From Bradyrhizobium guangxiense (lineage in GTDB: Bacteria > Pseudomonadota > Alphaproteobacteria > Rhizobiales > Xanthobacteraceae): DNA of 64,000 bases. The stretch spans positions 5,920,501-5,984,500 of the forward strand of contig NZ_CP022219.1 of NCBI RefSeq assembly GCF_004114915.1, read 5' to 3'. The translations under genes were made by a program, and so were the position numbers. The notes beneath the pieces were generated by a model. It saw only the letters and a program-made list of their open reading frames with translations. It was not told the origin of the DNA and searched no databases. Shown in pieces: positions 43,390-52,717 of the stretch. Numbering within the stretch: position 1 is the first letter of the stretch; the number at the start of each line of letters is the position of its first letter.

Positions 43390-44616
43390 ATGACCGCTGT
43401 TCGTTTTCAGGTTGCGCCGCTCTGGGCCGCGCTGGCGTTGTGCACTGCGATGAACAGCCCGGCACTGGCGCAGAAGAGGTACGACAGCGGCGCCTCCGAT
43501 ACCGAGATCAAAATCGGCAATATCATGCCGTATAGCGGCCCGGCCTCGGCCTATGCCGCGATCGGCAAGGCCGAGGAAGCCTATTTCAACAAGGTCAATG
43601 CCGAGGGCGGCATCAACGGCCGCAAGATCAAGTTCATCTCCTATGACGACGCCTATTCGCCACCGAAGACGGTGGAGCAGGCGCGCAAGCTGGTCGAGAG
43701 CGACGGGGTGCTGTTGATCTTCGGCTCGCTCGGCACCTCGACCAACAGCGCCATCCGCAAATACATGAACGAGAAGAAGGTGCCGCAATTGTTCGTGGCG
43801 AGCGGCGCCTCGAAGTGGAACGATCCCAAGCAATATCCCTGGACCATGGGCTGGCAGCCGAGCTACGCGAGCGAGGCGCGCATCTATGCCAAGTACATCA
43901 TGAAAGAGAAGCCGGACGGAAAGATCGGCGTGCTCTACCAGAACGACGATTTCGGCAAGGACTATCTGAAGGGACTGAAGGACGGCCTCGGCGCCAAGGC
44001 CTCGATGATCGTGCTGCAGGAGGCCTACGACACCTCGGAGCCCGCGATCGACGAGCACATCGTGAAGCTGAAGGCCTCGGACGCCGACGTCTTCATCAGC
44101 ATCACCACCCCGAAATTCGCCGCGCAAGCGATCAAGAAGGCGGCTGAGATCAACTGGCATCCGGTCCACATCATCTCCAACGTCTCGGCCTCGGTCGGCG
44201 GCGTGATCGAGCCGGCCGGCTTCGAGATCTCCCAGGGCATTCTGTCGGCGAGCTACACCAAGGACGGCTCCGACCCGCAGTGGAATGCCGACGACGGCAT
44301 GAAGAAGTTCTATAATTTCGTCGCGCAATACGACCCCAAGGCCAACAAGCTCGATGCCGGCGTCGTGTTCGGCTACGCCGCCGCGCAGACCATGGTGAAG
44401 GTGCTGCAGATGTGCGGCGACGAGCTCACCCGCGAGAACGTCATGAAGCAGGCAGCCTCCTTGAGGGATTTCGCACCCGACACGCTGCTGCCCGGCATCA
44501 AGATCAACACCGCGCCGGACAATTTCGCCCCGATCGAGCAGCTGCAGATGATGCGGTTCAAGGGCAAGAAATGGGAGCTGTTCGGCGACATCATCTCCAG
44601 CGAGACGGGTCACTGA
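43390..44616 (+). CDS. ABC transporter substrate-binding protein 2 of 3 (Peripla_BP_6)
   Basis: The start at 43390 (MTAVRFQVAPLWAALALCTA) follows AGGAGAGC and gives 408 residues. The Sec signal ends near NSPALAQKR. The mature part closely parallels binding proteins 1 and 3 (DTEIKIGNIMPYSGPASAY, YDDAYSPPKTVEQARKLVES, VLYQNDDFGKDYLKGLKDGL). Differences cluster in the segments that probably line the ligand cleft, such as FGSLGTSTNSAIRKY and VASGASKWNDP. It has its own upstream gap after the first terminator, so it is probably transcribed separately. Confidence 0.92.
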   Translation: MTAVRFQVAPLWAALALCTAMNSPALAQKRYDSGASDTEIKIGNIMPYSGPASAYAAIGKAEEAYFNKVNAEGGINGRKIKFISYDDAYSPPKTVEQARKLVESDGVLLIFGSLGTSTNSAIRKYMNEKKVPQLFVASGASKWNDPKQYPWTMGWQPSYASEARIYAKYIMKEKPDGKIGVLYQNDDFGKDYLKGLKDGLGAKASMIVLQEAYDTSEPAIDEHIVKLKASDADVFISITTPKFAAQAIKKAAEINWHPVHIISNVSASVGGVIEPAGFEISQGILSASYTKDGSDPQWNADDGMKKFYNFVAQYDPKANKLDAGVVFGYAAAQTMVKVLQMCGDELTRENVMKQAASLRDFAPDTLLPGIKINTAPDNFAPIEQLQMMRFKGKKWELFGDIISSETGH

Positions 44617-44724
44617 CGCCGCCGCAACTCGAAATCGATGCCGGATGCATTAAACAACCCAGGACAGCCGTCCCTTCTCGCAGTCGCACACGGAAAGCCG
44701 GTCGTCTGTGACTACTAAAGACGC

Positions 44725-44753
44725 AGCCCCTGCGACGCAGTCGCAGGGGCTTT
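44725..44753 (+). terminator. Rho-independent terminator after binding protein 2
   Basis: A perfect 11-bp stem AGCCCCTGCGA/TCGCAGGGGCT with loop CGCAG and a short TTTCT tract. It lies 108 bases past the stop codon. Confidence 0.85.
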
Positions 44754-44860
44754 CTGTTGAAGGTCTCCGCCAAATCGTATTGAATTGCGCTCGCGTCGCC
44801 AAAAACCATCAAGCCAAGAAAAGGGACGCACACACACCAAGAAAAATTAGGGAGATTGGA

Positions 44861-46090
44861 ATGCCCGCTGTCACCGGCAAGCTTGCGGCCGCGTCACTGG
44901 CGCTCGCGCTCATTGCGGCCTCGACCTCGATTGCATCGGCCCAGAAGAAATACGATACCGGCGCGACCGATACCGAGATCAAGATCGGCAACATCATGCC
45001 CTACAGCGGACCGGCCTCCGCCTACGGCATCATCGGGCGGACCGAAGCCGCCTATTTCAAGAAGATCAACGAAGAGGGCGGCATCAACGGTCGCAAGATC
45101 AATTTCGTTTCCTATGACGACGCCTACTCGCCCCCCAAGACGGTGGAGCAGGCGCGCAAGCTGGTCGAGAGCGACGAGGTGCTGTTCATCTTCAACTCGC
45201 TCGGCACGCCGCCGAACTCGGCGATCCAGAAATACATGAACTCGAAGAAGGTGCCGCAGCTGTTCGTCGCCACCGGCGCCACCAAATGGAACGATCCGCA
45301 GAACTTCCCATGGACCATGGGTTGGCAGCCGAACTACCAGAGCGAGACGCAGATCTATGCGAAGTGGCTGCTCAAGAACAAGCCGGACGCCAAGATCGCC
45401 GTGCTTTACCAGAACGACGATTACGGCAAGGATTATCTGAAGGGCCTGAAGGACGGCCTCGGCGCCAAGGCCGCGTCGATGATCGTGATCGAGGAGAGCT
45501 ATGAGACCTCCGAGCCGACCATCGACAACCACATCGTCAAGCTGAAATCGACCGGCGCCGACGTCTTCATGAACATCACGACGCCGAAATTCGCGGCGCA
45601 AGCGATCAAGAAGAACGCCGAGATCGGCTGGAAGCCGCTGCACTTCCTCAACAACGTCTCGGCCTCGGTCGGCAGCGTGATGAAGCCCGCCGGATTCGAG
45701 AACGGCCAGGACATCATCTCGGCGGACTATCTGAAGGACGTCTCCGATCCCGAATGGAAGGACGATCCCGGCATGAAGGAATTCCTCGCCTTCATGACCA
45801 AGTATTTCCCCGAAGGCGACAAGCTCGACAAGGGCACCATCGTCGGCTACGCCGTGGCGCAGACGCTGGTGCAGGTGCTGAAGCAGTGCGGCGATAATCT
45901 CACGCGCGAGAACATCATGAAGCAGGCCGCCAGCCTGAAGAACTTCCGCACCGAGGCGCTGCTGCCGGGCATCCAGATCAACACCGGGCCGAACGACTTT
46001 GCGCCGATCAGCCAGTTGCGCCTCGAGAAGTTCAAGGGCGAGCGCTGGGAGCTGTTCGGCGACGTCATCAGCGCCGACGCCGGCGGCTAG
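44861..46090 (+). CDS. ABC transporter substrate-binding protein 3 of 3 (Peripla_BP_6)
   Basis: The start at 44861 (MPAVTGKLAAASLALALIAA) follows GGGAGATT and gives 409 residues. A Sec signal ends near ASTSIASAQKK. It is closer to binding protein 1 in several blocks (FNSLGTPPNSAIQKYMNSKK, FVATGATKWNDPQNFPWTMG, AKAASMIVIEESYETSEPT). The 244-base gap upstream contains a terminator and an AT-rich A-run before the ribosome site, suggesting a separate promoter. A third paralogue is unusual beside one LivFGHM set. Confidence 0.92.
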   Translation: MPAVTGKLAAASLALALIAASTSIASAQKKYDTGATDTEIKIGNIMPYSGPASAYGIIGRTEAAYFKKINEEGGINGRKINFVSYDDAYSPPKTVEQARKLVESDEVLFIFNSLGTPPNSAIQKYMNSKKVPQLFVATGATKWNDPQNFPWTMGWQPNYQSETQIYAKWLLKNKPDAKIAVLYQNDDYGKDYLKGLKDGLGAKAASMIVIEESYETSEPTIDNHIVKLKSTGADVFMNITTPKFAAQAIKKNAEIGWKPLHFLNNVSASVGSVMKPAGFENGQDIISADYLKDVSDPEWKDDPGMKEFLAFMTKYFPEGDKLDKGTIVGYAVAQTLVQVLKQCGDNLTRENIMKQAASLKNFRTEALLPGIQINTGPNDFAPISQLRLEKFKGERWELFGDVISADAGG

Positions 46091-46115
46091 CCCAAACGGA
46101 CAATGCGGCGATAAC

Positions 46116-46147
46116 AAGCCCCCTGCGAGATGATCGCAGGGGGCTTT
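46116..46147 (+). terminator. Rho-independent terminator after binding protein 3
   Basis: A perfect 13-bp stem AAGCCCCCTGCGA/TCGCAGGGGGCTT with loop GATGA and a short T tract, 25 bases after the stop codon. Confidence 0.9.
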
Positions 46148-46295
46148 GCCGTGCGCCGATTATCATCACGCGATTGCACAATCGAATGATGGTAAAGCCT
46201 GCTTACCCTTTTGCGCCCGATGCGCTAGGCAGGGGGAATGGCGACGCCCTCGCCGTCGCTCTAGTCTGCTCAAGAGTTTGCCCAAGGCCATCGTC

Positions 46296-47579
46296 ATGAC
46301 CGATCGACGCCCCCTGCTCCGCGCGCTCTACGACGCCGCCGTCGCCGCCGCCCATCCCAACACGATTCTGGCGCCGCACCTGCGGCCGGCGCCCAAAGGG
46401 CGCGTGATCTGCCTGGCGGCCGGCAAGGGCGCAGGCGCCATGGCCGCGGCGGCCGAGCGGCACTATCTCGACACGCTGGGGCTCGCCCCGGAACGCCTCG
46501 TCGGCATCGCCACCACGCGCCACGGCTACGGCGTGCCGACGCGCCGCATCCGCGTGGTCGAGGCCGGTCATCCCGTGCCCGATGAGGCCGGCCTCAAGGG
46601 CGCCGCCGACACGCTCGCGCTCGCAGCCGAAGCCGGCCCGGACGATCTGCTGCTGGTGCTGCTCACCGGCGGCGGCTCGGCCAACTGGATCGCGCCGGTG
46701 GATGGCATCAGCTTTGCGCAGAAGCAGGCGGTCAACAAGGCGCTGCTGCGCTCGGGCGCGCCGATCGGCGAGATGAACGTCGTGCGCAAGCACCTCTCAC
46801 GGATCAAGGGCGGCCGGCTGGCACGCGCCGGCAAGAATGCCGCCGAGATCGTGACGCTCGCGATCTCGGACGTGCCGCATGACGATCCTTCCGCGATCGC
46901 CTCCGGCCCCACCGTGCCCGATCCGACCACGCTGACCGACGCACGCGCGATCGTCGCGAAGTACAGGCTCGACATCGACGACACGGTCCGCCGCGCGCTC
47001 GACGACCCCAATAATGAAAGCTGCAAGCCCGGTGATGCTGCCTTCGCCCGCGCGCATTTCGAATTGATCGCGCGGCCCAAGCAGTCGCTCGACGCCGCAG
47101 TGCAGCTCGCGCGCCAGGCCGGCTACGAGGCAATCGATCTCGGCGCCGACCTCGAGGGCGAGGCGCGCGAGGTCGCCGCCGATCACGCCAGGCTGGCACT
47201 GCAGGCGCGTGCGCAAGGCAAGCACCTCGCAATCCTTTCCGGCGGCGAGCTCACGGTCACCGTGCGCGGCAATGGCCGCGGCGGTCCCAACCAGGAATAC
47301 GCGCTCGCGCTGACATCGCTATTGAAGGACACGGCCGGCATCTCGGCGCTGGCCGGCGACACCGACGGTGCCGACGGCGGCGCCGGCAACCCCACCGATC
47401 CCGCCGGCGCGCTGATCGATGCGGCGACGTTCGCAAAGATGAAGGCGCAAGGGCTGCAGCCGCAGGCATATCTGGACAACAACGACGCCACAGCGTTCTT
47501 CGAGGCGACCGGCGACCTGCTGCTGCCGGGCCCGACGCTGACCAACGTGAACGATATCAGGGTGATCTTGGTGGATTGA
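46296..47579 (+). CDS. Glycerate 2-kinase (MOFRL family)
   Basis: The start at 46296 (MTDRRPLLRALYDAAVAAAH) gives 427 residues. The N-terminal GckA/TtuD domain contains VICLAAGKGAGAMAAAAERH and LTGGGSANWIAPVDGISFAQ. The C-terminal MOFRL domain contains LSGGELTVTVRGNGRGGPNQ and the closing GDLLLPGPTLTNVNDIRVIL. Such proteins phosphorylate D-glycerate to 2-phosphoglycerate, or were earlier annotated as hydroxypyruvate reductase. It stands alone and converges on the hydrogenase-like cluster. Confidence 0.9.
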   Translation: MTDRRPLLRALYDAAVAAAHPNTILAPHLRPAPKGRVICLAAGKGAGAMAAAAERHYLDTLGLAPERLVGIATTRHGYGVPTRRIRVVEAGHPVPDEAGLKGAADTLALAAEAGPDDLLLVLLTGGGSANWIAPVDGISFAQKQAVNKALLRSGAPIGEMNVVRKHLSRIKGGRLARAGKNAAEIVTLAISDVPHDDPSAIASGPTVPDPTTLTDARAIVAKYRLDIDDTVRRALDDPNNESCKPGDAAFARAHFELIARPKQSLDAAVQLARQAGYEAIDLGADLEGEAREVAADHARLALQARAQGKHLAILSGGELTVTVRGNGRGGPNQEYALALTSLLKDTAGISALAGDTDGADGGAGNPTDPAGALIDAATFAKMKAQGLQPQAYLDNNDATAFFEATGDLLLPGPTLTNVNDIRVILVD

Positions 47580-47612
47580 GAAGCGCGCAGTGACGGAATA
47601 TGCGGCTGCGGC

Positions 47613-48137
47613 CTACCGCTTGCAGCCGACGTGCTCCAGCAGCGCGAGCAGACCCTTCAACAAGTCCGTCGGCGACGGCGGGCAGCCCTTGATGTGCAAA
47701 TCCACCGGAATGGCTTCGGACACGCCGCCAACGCAGGCGTAGCTGCCTCTGAAAATGCCGCCATCGATCGCACAGCCGCCGACTGCGACGACCCATTTCG
47801 GATCGGGCGTCGCGTTGTAGGTCCGCTCGAGCGCCTGCCGCATATTCTTCGTCACCGGACCCGTGACCAGCAGGACGTCGGCGTGGCGCGGCGAGGCGAC
47901 GAAGCGCAGGCCGAAACGTTCGATGTCGTAGAACGCGTTGGACAGGGCGTGGATCTCCAGTTCGCAGCCGTTGCAGGACCCGGCATCGACCTCGCGAATG
48001 GCGAGAGAACGTCCGAGCCTGGCCTGGGCAGCGCGGTCGACTTTCGCTGCAAGCTCCGACAGCGCCGCCTCGTCCGGCGCCGGCGCGGGCTCCGTCAGCG
48101 AACCATGGGTGAGGCTTTCGAGCAGGGTCTTGCGCAT
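47613..48137 (-). CDS. hyfI: Hydrogenase-4-like / NuoB-type [4Fe-4S] small subunit (HyfI-like)
   Basis: A 174-residue protein of the NuoB/hydrogenase small-subunit family. The four N2-cluster ligands are present: Cys55 and Cys58 in DAGSCNGCELE, Cys122 in VGGCAIDGG, and Cys152 in KGCPPSPTDLL. It therefore probably binds one [4Fe-4S] cluster at the cytoplasmic face. It is the last gene of the six-gene leftward cluster and starts 3 bases after the stop of the large-subunit gene. Confidence 0.88.
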   Translation of the reverse strand: MRKTLLESLTHGSLTEPAPAPDEAALSELAAKVDRAAQARLGRSLAIREVDAGSCNGCELEIHALSNAFYDIERFGLRFVASPRHADVLLVTGPVTKNMRQALERTYNATPDPKWVVAVGGCAIDGGIFRGSYACVGGVSEAIPVDLHIKGCPPSPTDLLKGLLALLEHVGCKR

Positions 48138-48140
48138 GGC

Positions 48141-49655
48141 TTAGAGGTCCGCGCCCGAATATGAACAATTGAACGACTTATTGCAGAGCGGAAAGTCGGC
48201 AATGATGTTGCCCTCGATCGCGGTTTCCAGCAGCGGCCACTGAAACCACGACGCGTCGCGCAGGTGGCAGCGTTCGCCCCGCAACTCGCCATCGAGCCGC
48301 AGCCACACCAGAACGTCGCCGCGGAAGGCCTCGATGAGCGCCATGCCCTCACAGGCACCGTGGCCGGTCCCGGCAGGCAGCGCGGTTTCGAACCCTCCCG
48401 GCCCAAGTTGATCGAGGATCTGCTCGATCAGTCCGGCGCTCTGCTCGACCTCGCGGATTCGGATCCAGACCCGCGCGTTCACGTCACCGGCCTCTAGTAC
48501 CGGCACCTCGAACGACAAGGCATCGTAAGGCGGGTAGGCCATGGCCCGCCGCGCGTCGAAATTGCGGCCCGAGGCGCGGCCGACATAACCGCCGGCGCCA
48601 AACTGGCGCACATATTCCGCCTTCACGATGCCCGTGGTGACGGTGCGGTCCTGCAAGGACGCCGTGTTGTCATAGAGCTCGATCAAGCGCGGAAAGACCT
48701 TTCGTAGCTCCGCGAGCAGCGCGCGTAGCGCAGCAACGCCGTCCGGCGCGATGTCACGCGCCACGCCACCGGGCACGATGACGTCCATCATCAGGCGATG
48801 GCCGAACGCGACATTCGCGGCGCGCAAGCAGCGCTCACGCAAGATGCCGGTCTGGGCATGCATCAGCGCGAACGAAGCGTCGTTGCAGATGGCCCCGATG
48901 TCGCCCAGATGGTTGGCCAGGCGCTCCAGTTCCGCCATCAGCGCCCGCAGCAGCGTCGCTTGCCGAGGCGCCTCGATCTGCAGCGCCGCTTCCACGGCAC
49001 TCGCAAAGGCGAAGGCATAGGCGACGGCGCTGTCGCCGGAGATGCGGTTGGCGAGTTTTGCCGCAGCTTCGAGGCTCGCGCCCTGCATCAGCTGCTCGAT
49101 GCCCTTGTGGGTGTAGCCGAGCCACTGCTCCAGCCGCACCACATGCTCGCCATTGGCGGTGAAGCGGAAATGGCCGGGTTCGATGATCCCGGCATGGACG
49201 GGGCCGACCGCCACCTGGTGCAACGCCTCGCCCTCGGCCGGCAGGAACTGGTATGGCCGCACGTCGCGCGATGCATTGCGGTCCGAGAGCGGATAGGATT
49301 TGCCCCAGGCGCCGTGATCGAGCCATGGCCGCAGATCGTCGGCGGCGGCTGGAACAAGCCCGAACAGATCGTGAATGGTGCGCTCCAGCCGAAGCGCCGG
49401 CGGATGACGGCTGGCGACGCTTGGAAACGTGCCGGCCGTACACGCGTAGGTCACGACGGCGATCTCCGCCGAGCCTCCATCGAGCATCGCCATATGCACC
49501 GCGGTCGGCTCGCCCCAGAAGCCAAGCAGCGTAAGGCGTCCCTCGACCAGTCGGTCGATCGCCGCCTGCCAGCCCGCCTCCGTCACGACCGCGCGCGGCC
49601 AGGGCCGATGCGACGACGCCGTATGAACATGGGAGATGCTGTCGAGGATGCCCAT
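48141..49655 (-). CDS. hyfG: Hydrogenase-4-like large subunit without NiFe motifs (HyfG/NuoCD-like)
   Basis: A 504-residue protein combining a NuoC-like N-terminal domain (about residues 1-135, with RTIHDLFGLVP) and a NuoD/HycE-like domain (GPVHAGIIEPGHFRFTANGE, then YTHKGIEQLM). In [NiFe] hydrogenases the L1 motif here would be a CxxC; instead residues 204-209 read RISGDS with no Cys. At the C-terminus, the L2 position reads PLCNKSFNCSYSG, with Cys491 and Cys497 spaced by five residues rather than two. The protein therefore very likely lacks a NiFe centre and acts as a complex-I-like quinone or other redox subunit. Confidence 0.88.
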   Translation of the reverse strand: MGILDSISHVHTASSHRPWPRAVVTEAGWQAAIDRLVEGRLTLLGFWGEPTAVHMAMLDGGSAEIAVVTYACTAGTFPSVASRHPPALRLERTIHDLFGLVPAAADDLRPWLDHGAWGKSYPLSDRNASRDVRPYQFLPAEGEALHQVAVGPVHAGIIEPGHFRFTANGEHVVRLEQWLGYTHKGIEQLMQGASLEAAAKLANRISGDSAVAYAFAFASAVEAALQIEAPRQATLLRALMAELERLANHLGDIGAICNDASFALMHAQTGILRERCLRAANVAFGHRLMMDVIVPGGVARDIAPDGVAALRALLAELRKVFPRLIELYDNTASLQDRTVTTGIVKAEYVRQFGAGGYVGRASGRNFDARRAMAYPPYDALSFEVPVLEAGDVNARVWIRIREVEQSAGLIEQILDQLGPGGFETALPAGTGHGACEGMALIEAFRGDVLVWLRLDGELRGERCHLRDASWFQWPLLETAIEGNIIADFPLCNKSFNCSYSGADL

Positions 49656-49658
49656 GGC

Positions 49659-51098
49659 TTACCCCAGGAGCTTCGCGACGTTCTGGAAGCCGGTGACCAG
49701 CACCGGCGGCAGATAGATGCCGGCCATCAGCACCAATCCGAGGTGCGTGAACATCGGCACGTAGGAGGCTTCCGCGGGCGCGGTCCTGCCTTTGGGCTCG
49801 CCGAACATCACCGCGCCGATCCGCAACAAGAGCCCGCCGAGCGCGATGATGATGCCGAGCACCAGGATGACCGTCAGCCAGGGCGCGCGGGCGAAAGTCG
49901 AGCTCACCACGAGAAACTCGCTCATGAAGATGCCGAGCGGCGGCAGCCCGACGATGGCGATGACGCCGAGCATCAGGCCCCAGCCGAGCGCCGGATTGGT
50001 CACCGTGAGCCCGCTGATATCGGCGATCTTCTGTGTGCCCTTGACCTGTGCGATATGGCCGACCGCGAAGAAGATCGCCGATTTGGTCAGTGAATGCATG
50101 GTCATATGCAACAGCCCTGCGAAATTCGCGAGCGGCCCGCCCATGCCGAAGGCGAAGACGATGATGCCCATATGCTCGATCGAGGAATAGGCGAACATCC
50201 GCTTGATGTCGCGGCGACGGTACAGCATCAGCGCGGCGAAGATCACCGAGATCAGGCCCATGGTCACCATCAGCGGACCTGGTGCGATCGCCGCGGAGTT
50301 GACCGCGAGCATCATCTTGAAGCGCAGGAGCGCATAGAGTGCGACATTGAGCAACAGCCCGGACAGCACCGCCGAGATCGGCGTCGGGCCTTCGGCATGC
50401 GCATCCGGAAGCCAAGCATGCAGCGGTGCGAGACCGACCTTGGTGCCGTAGCCAAGCAGGAGGAAGGCAAAGGCGACGTTGAGCAACGCCGGGTCGAACT
50501 TTGCGGCGTGCTTCACCAGCACCGTCCACACCATGCCGTCAAGTCCCTCACCCACCACCGGGCGCGCCGCCATATAGACCAGGATCGTGCCGAACAGCGC
50601 GAGCGCGATACCGACGCTGCCGAGGATGAAATATTTCCAAGCTGCCTCCAGCGCCTCATGGGTGCGATAGATGCCGACCATCAGAACGGTCGTCAGCGTC
50701 GCCACCTCGACCGCGACCCACATCAGGCCGATATTGTTGGCGACGAGCGCGAGGTTCATCGCGAACATCAGCGTCTGATACATCGCGTGATAGAAGCGCA
50801 GGAACGCCGGCGTCAGGCGCCCGGTCTCGATCTCATGCTGGATGTAACTCGCGCTGAACACCGATGTGGTGAGGCTGACGAAGGTGGTCAATACGATGAA
50901 GACCTTGTTGAGATCGTCCATCAGCAGATACTGCCCCGATACCGGTTCGACCACGAACAGCGAGAGCGAGGTGAGGAAGGTCGCGAGCGATGCCGCTACG
51001 TTCAGCTTCGCCGTCAGTCGGTAGCCGGGCAGAATTGCCAGCACCGCCGCCGAGAGGGCCGGGATCAGCAGGATGGCGCTGAGCGCGTCGATGCTCAT
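49659..51098 (-). CDS. hyfF: Antiporter-like membrane subunit (HyfF-like)
   Basis: A 479-residue integral-membrane protein of the NuoL/M/N-MrpD family. About 13-14 hydrophobic segments are visible. Conserved ion-pathway motifs include AVEVATLTTVLMVGIYRTHE with the TM5 Glu, GLAPLHAWLPDAHAEGPTPI with the TM7/8 Lys/His region, and MFAYSSIEHMGIIVFAFGMG. It probably pumps or exchanges ions within the complex. It overlaps hyfE by four bases. Confidence 0.9.
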   Translation of the reverse strand: MSIDALSAILLIPALSAAVLAILPGYRLTAKLNVAASLATFLTSLSLFVVEPVSGQYLLMDDLNKVFIVLTTFVSLTTSVFSASYIQHEIETGRLTPAFLRFYHAMYQTLMFAMNLALVANNIGLMWVAVEVATLTTVLMVGIYRTHEALEAAWKYFILGSVGIALALFGTILVYMAARPVVGEGLDGMVWTVLVKHAAKFDPALLNVAFAFLLLGYGTKVGLAPLHAWLPDAHAEGPTPISAVLSGLLLNVALYALLRFKMMLAVNSAAIAPGPLMVTMGLISVIFAALMLYRRRDIKRMFAYSSIEHMGIIVFAFGMGGPLANFAGLLHMTMHSLTKSAIFFAVGHIAQVKGTQKIADISGLTVTNPALGWGLMLGVIAIVGLPPLGIFMSEFLVVSSTFARAPWLTVILVLGIIIALGGLLLRIGAVMFGEPKGRTAPAEASYVPMFTHLGLVLMAGIYLPPVLVTGFQNVAKLLG

Positions 51099-51757
51099 CG
51101 CCGCTCTCCGCGAAAGCGATCGAGCTCCTGCACGTCCACGCTGTCAAAACGCTCGCGGATGCGGAACAGGAAGACGCCGATCACGATGAAGGCGATCAGC
51201 ACCGAGAAGGCGACGCTGATCTCGACCACCAGCGGCATACCCTTGGCGCCGGTTGCCGCCAGCACCAGCCCGTTCTCCAACGACATGAATCCGACGACCT
51301 GGCTCACGGCGTTGCGTCGCGTAACCATGATCAGGAGCCCCAGCAGCACCACCGACAGCGCGAAGGCAAGGTCCTCGCGCGCCAGCGCATCGGCGCTCGG
51401 CGTCACCCGCAGCATCACCACCATCGACAGCGCGACGAGGCCGATGCCGGCCATCATGGTCAGCCCGATGCCGATCACGTTCTCGATCTCGCGGTGGATG
51501 CCGAGCCGCTTGATGATCCGGTGCAGCGCCACCGGGATGATGATGGCCTTGAACACCAGCGCGATCAGCGCCGTGACATAGAGATGCGGCGCATGCTGCA
51601 CATAGGCCTGCCAGGCTACCGACAGCGCCAGCACGCCGGCATGGAGCGCATAGACGTTGAGTAGCGCATAGAGCCGATCCTGATAGAGCATCATGAAGCT
51701 CGCCAGCACGAGGGAGCCGGCGAGCAGATGGGCGATGTCGAATTGCAGGCTGCTCAT
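51095..51757 (-). CDS. hyfE: Hydrogenase-4 component E-like membrane subunit
   Basis: A 220-residue protein with about six to seven membrane segments, such as LLAGSLVLASFMMLYQDRLY and IVPVALHRIIKRLG, and a charged C-terminus (RIRERFDSVDVQELDRFRGE). It matches the HyfE/NuoK-related family that accompanies HyfB and HyfF. The ATG lies 3 bases after the hyfC stop. Confidence 0.88.
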   Translation of the reverse strand: MSSLQFDIAHLLAGSLVLASFMMLYQDRLYALLNVYALHAGVLALSVAWQAYVQHAPHLYVTALIALVFKAIIIPVALHRIIKRLGIHREIENVIGIGLTMMAGIGLVALSMVVMLRVTPSADALAREDLAFALSVVLLGLLIMVTRRNAVSQVVGFMSLENGLVLAATGAKGMPLVVEISVAFSVLIAFIVIGVFLFRIRERFDSVDVQELDRFRGERR

Positions 51758-51760
51758 CTC

Positions 51761-52717
51761 TCAGAGGCTCCCCGACACGAAGCGCAACAGGGTGGCAAGC
51801 AACGCCAGCATCAGCGCCGCGCCCAAGAACTCCGGAATCCTGAACACGCGCATCTTGGCGATCGACGTCTCGAACACGGCGAGCAGGAAGCCGAGTACCG
51901 TCAGCTTGCCGAAATAGAGCAGCGCGCCGAAGGCGAGCCTCCCGGCGCCCGCGTCCGCAGTCGCCGTGCCCCATGGCAGGAACACGCAGGCGATCAGCGA
52001 GACATAGAGCAGGAGCTTGAGCTGCGACGACAGGTCGATCAGCGCGAGATGCCGCCCAGAATATTCCAGCACCATGGCCTCATGCACCATGGTGAGCTCG
52101 AGATGGGTGGCGGGGTTATCGACCGGGATACGGGCATTCTCCGCCAGCGCCACGATGGTCAACGCCACAAACGCCATGCCCAGGGACACACGCAGGCCGA
52201 CCGCGTCAGAGCCCATGAACTCGGCGACGTTGGAGAGCTGCGTCGAGCCCGCGATCATCGCGACCGAGAACACTGTGATCAGCATCGCGGGCTCGGCGAG
52301 AGAGGCGATCATGCCCTCGCGGCTGGAGCCGATGCCGCCGAAGGCGGTGCCGACATCCATGCCGGCGAGCGCCTGGAAGAAACGGGCGCTGCCGAGCAGC
52401 GCAATGATGGCGATGAGATCAGCGGTCCAGGAGAACAACAGGCCATTGCCGAAAGTCGGCACCAGCGAGGCGGCGACCCAGGTGCCCGCGAAAATCAGAT
52501 AGGGAATGACGCGGAACAGCCAGGATGCGTTGTCCGCGAGCACGACATCCTTGCGCATCAGGCGGATGAGGTCGCGATAGGGCTGGAGCAGCGGCGGCCC
52601 GCGACGGCGCAGCAGCCGAGCTTTCACCTTCCGCACGAAACCCGTCAGCAGCGGCGCGCCCCCCAGCACCAGCGACATCTGGGCGCCCTGGGAGAGGATG
52701 TCGCTCAGCGCGGTCAT
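51761..52717 (-). CDS. hyfC: NuoH-like membrane subunit (HyfC-like)
   Basis: The start at 52717 overlaps the hyfB stop as ATGA and gives 318 residues (MTALSDILSQGAQMSLVLGG); a longer open frame upstream lies inside hyfB and is not coding. Family motifs are QPYRDLIRLMRKD near residue 50, GGIGSSREGMIASLAEPAML, and the Glu-rich loop VDNPATHLELTMVHEAMVLE. NuoH-type subunits connect the peripheral arm with the antiporter modules and help form the quinone-binding chamber. Confidence 0.9.
   Translation of the reverse strand: MTALSDILSQGAQMSLVLGGAPLLTGFVRKVKARLLRRRGPPLLQPYRDLIRLMRKDVVLADNASWLFRVIPYLIFAGTWVAASLVPTFGNGLLFSWTADLIAIIALLGSARFFQALAGMDVGTAFGGIGSSREGMIASLAEPAMLITVFSVAMIAGSTQLSNVAEFMGSDAVGLRVSLGMAFVALTIVALAENARIPVDNPATHLELTMVHEAMVLEYSGRHLALIDLSSQLKLLLYVSLIACVFLPWGTATADAGAGRLAFGALLYFGKLTVLGFLLAVFETSIAKMRVFRIPEFLGAALMLALLATLLRFVSGSL

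Noticed and set aside
44894..46117. Long open frame opposite the third binding protein
   Set aside because: Similar antisense frames occur opposite all three binding proteins, as expected from shared codon use, not from independent genes.
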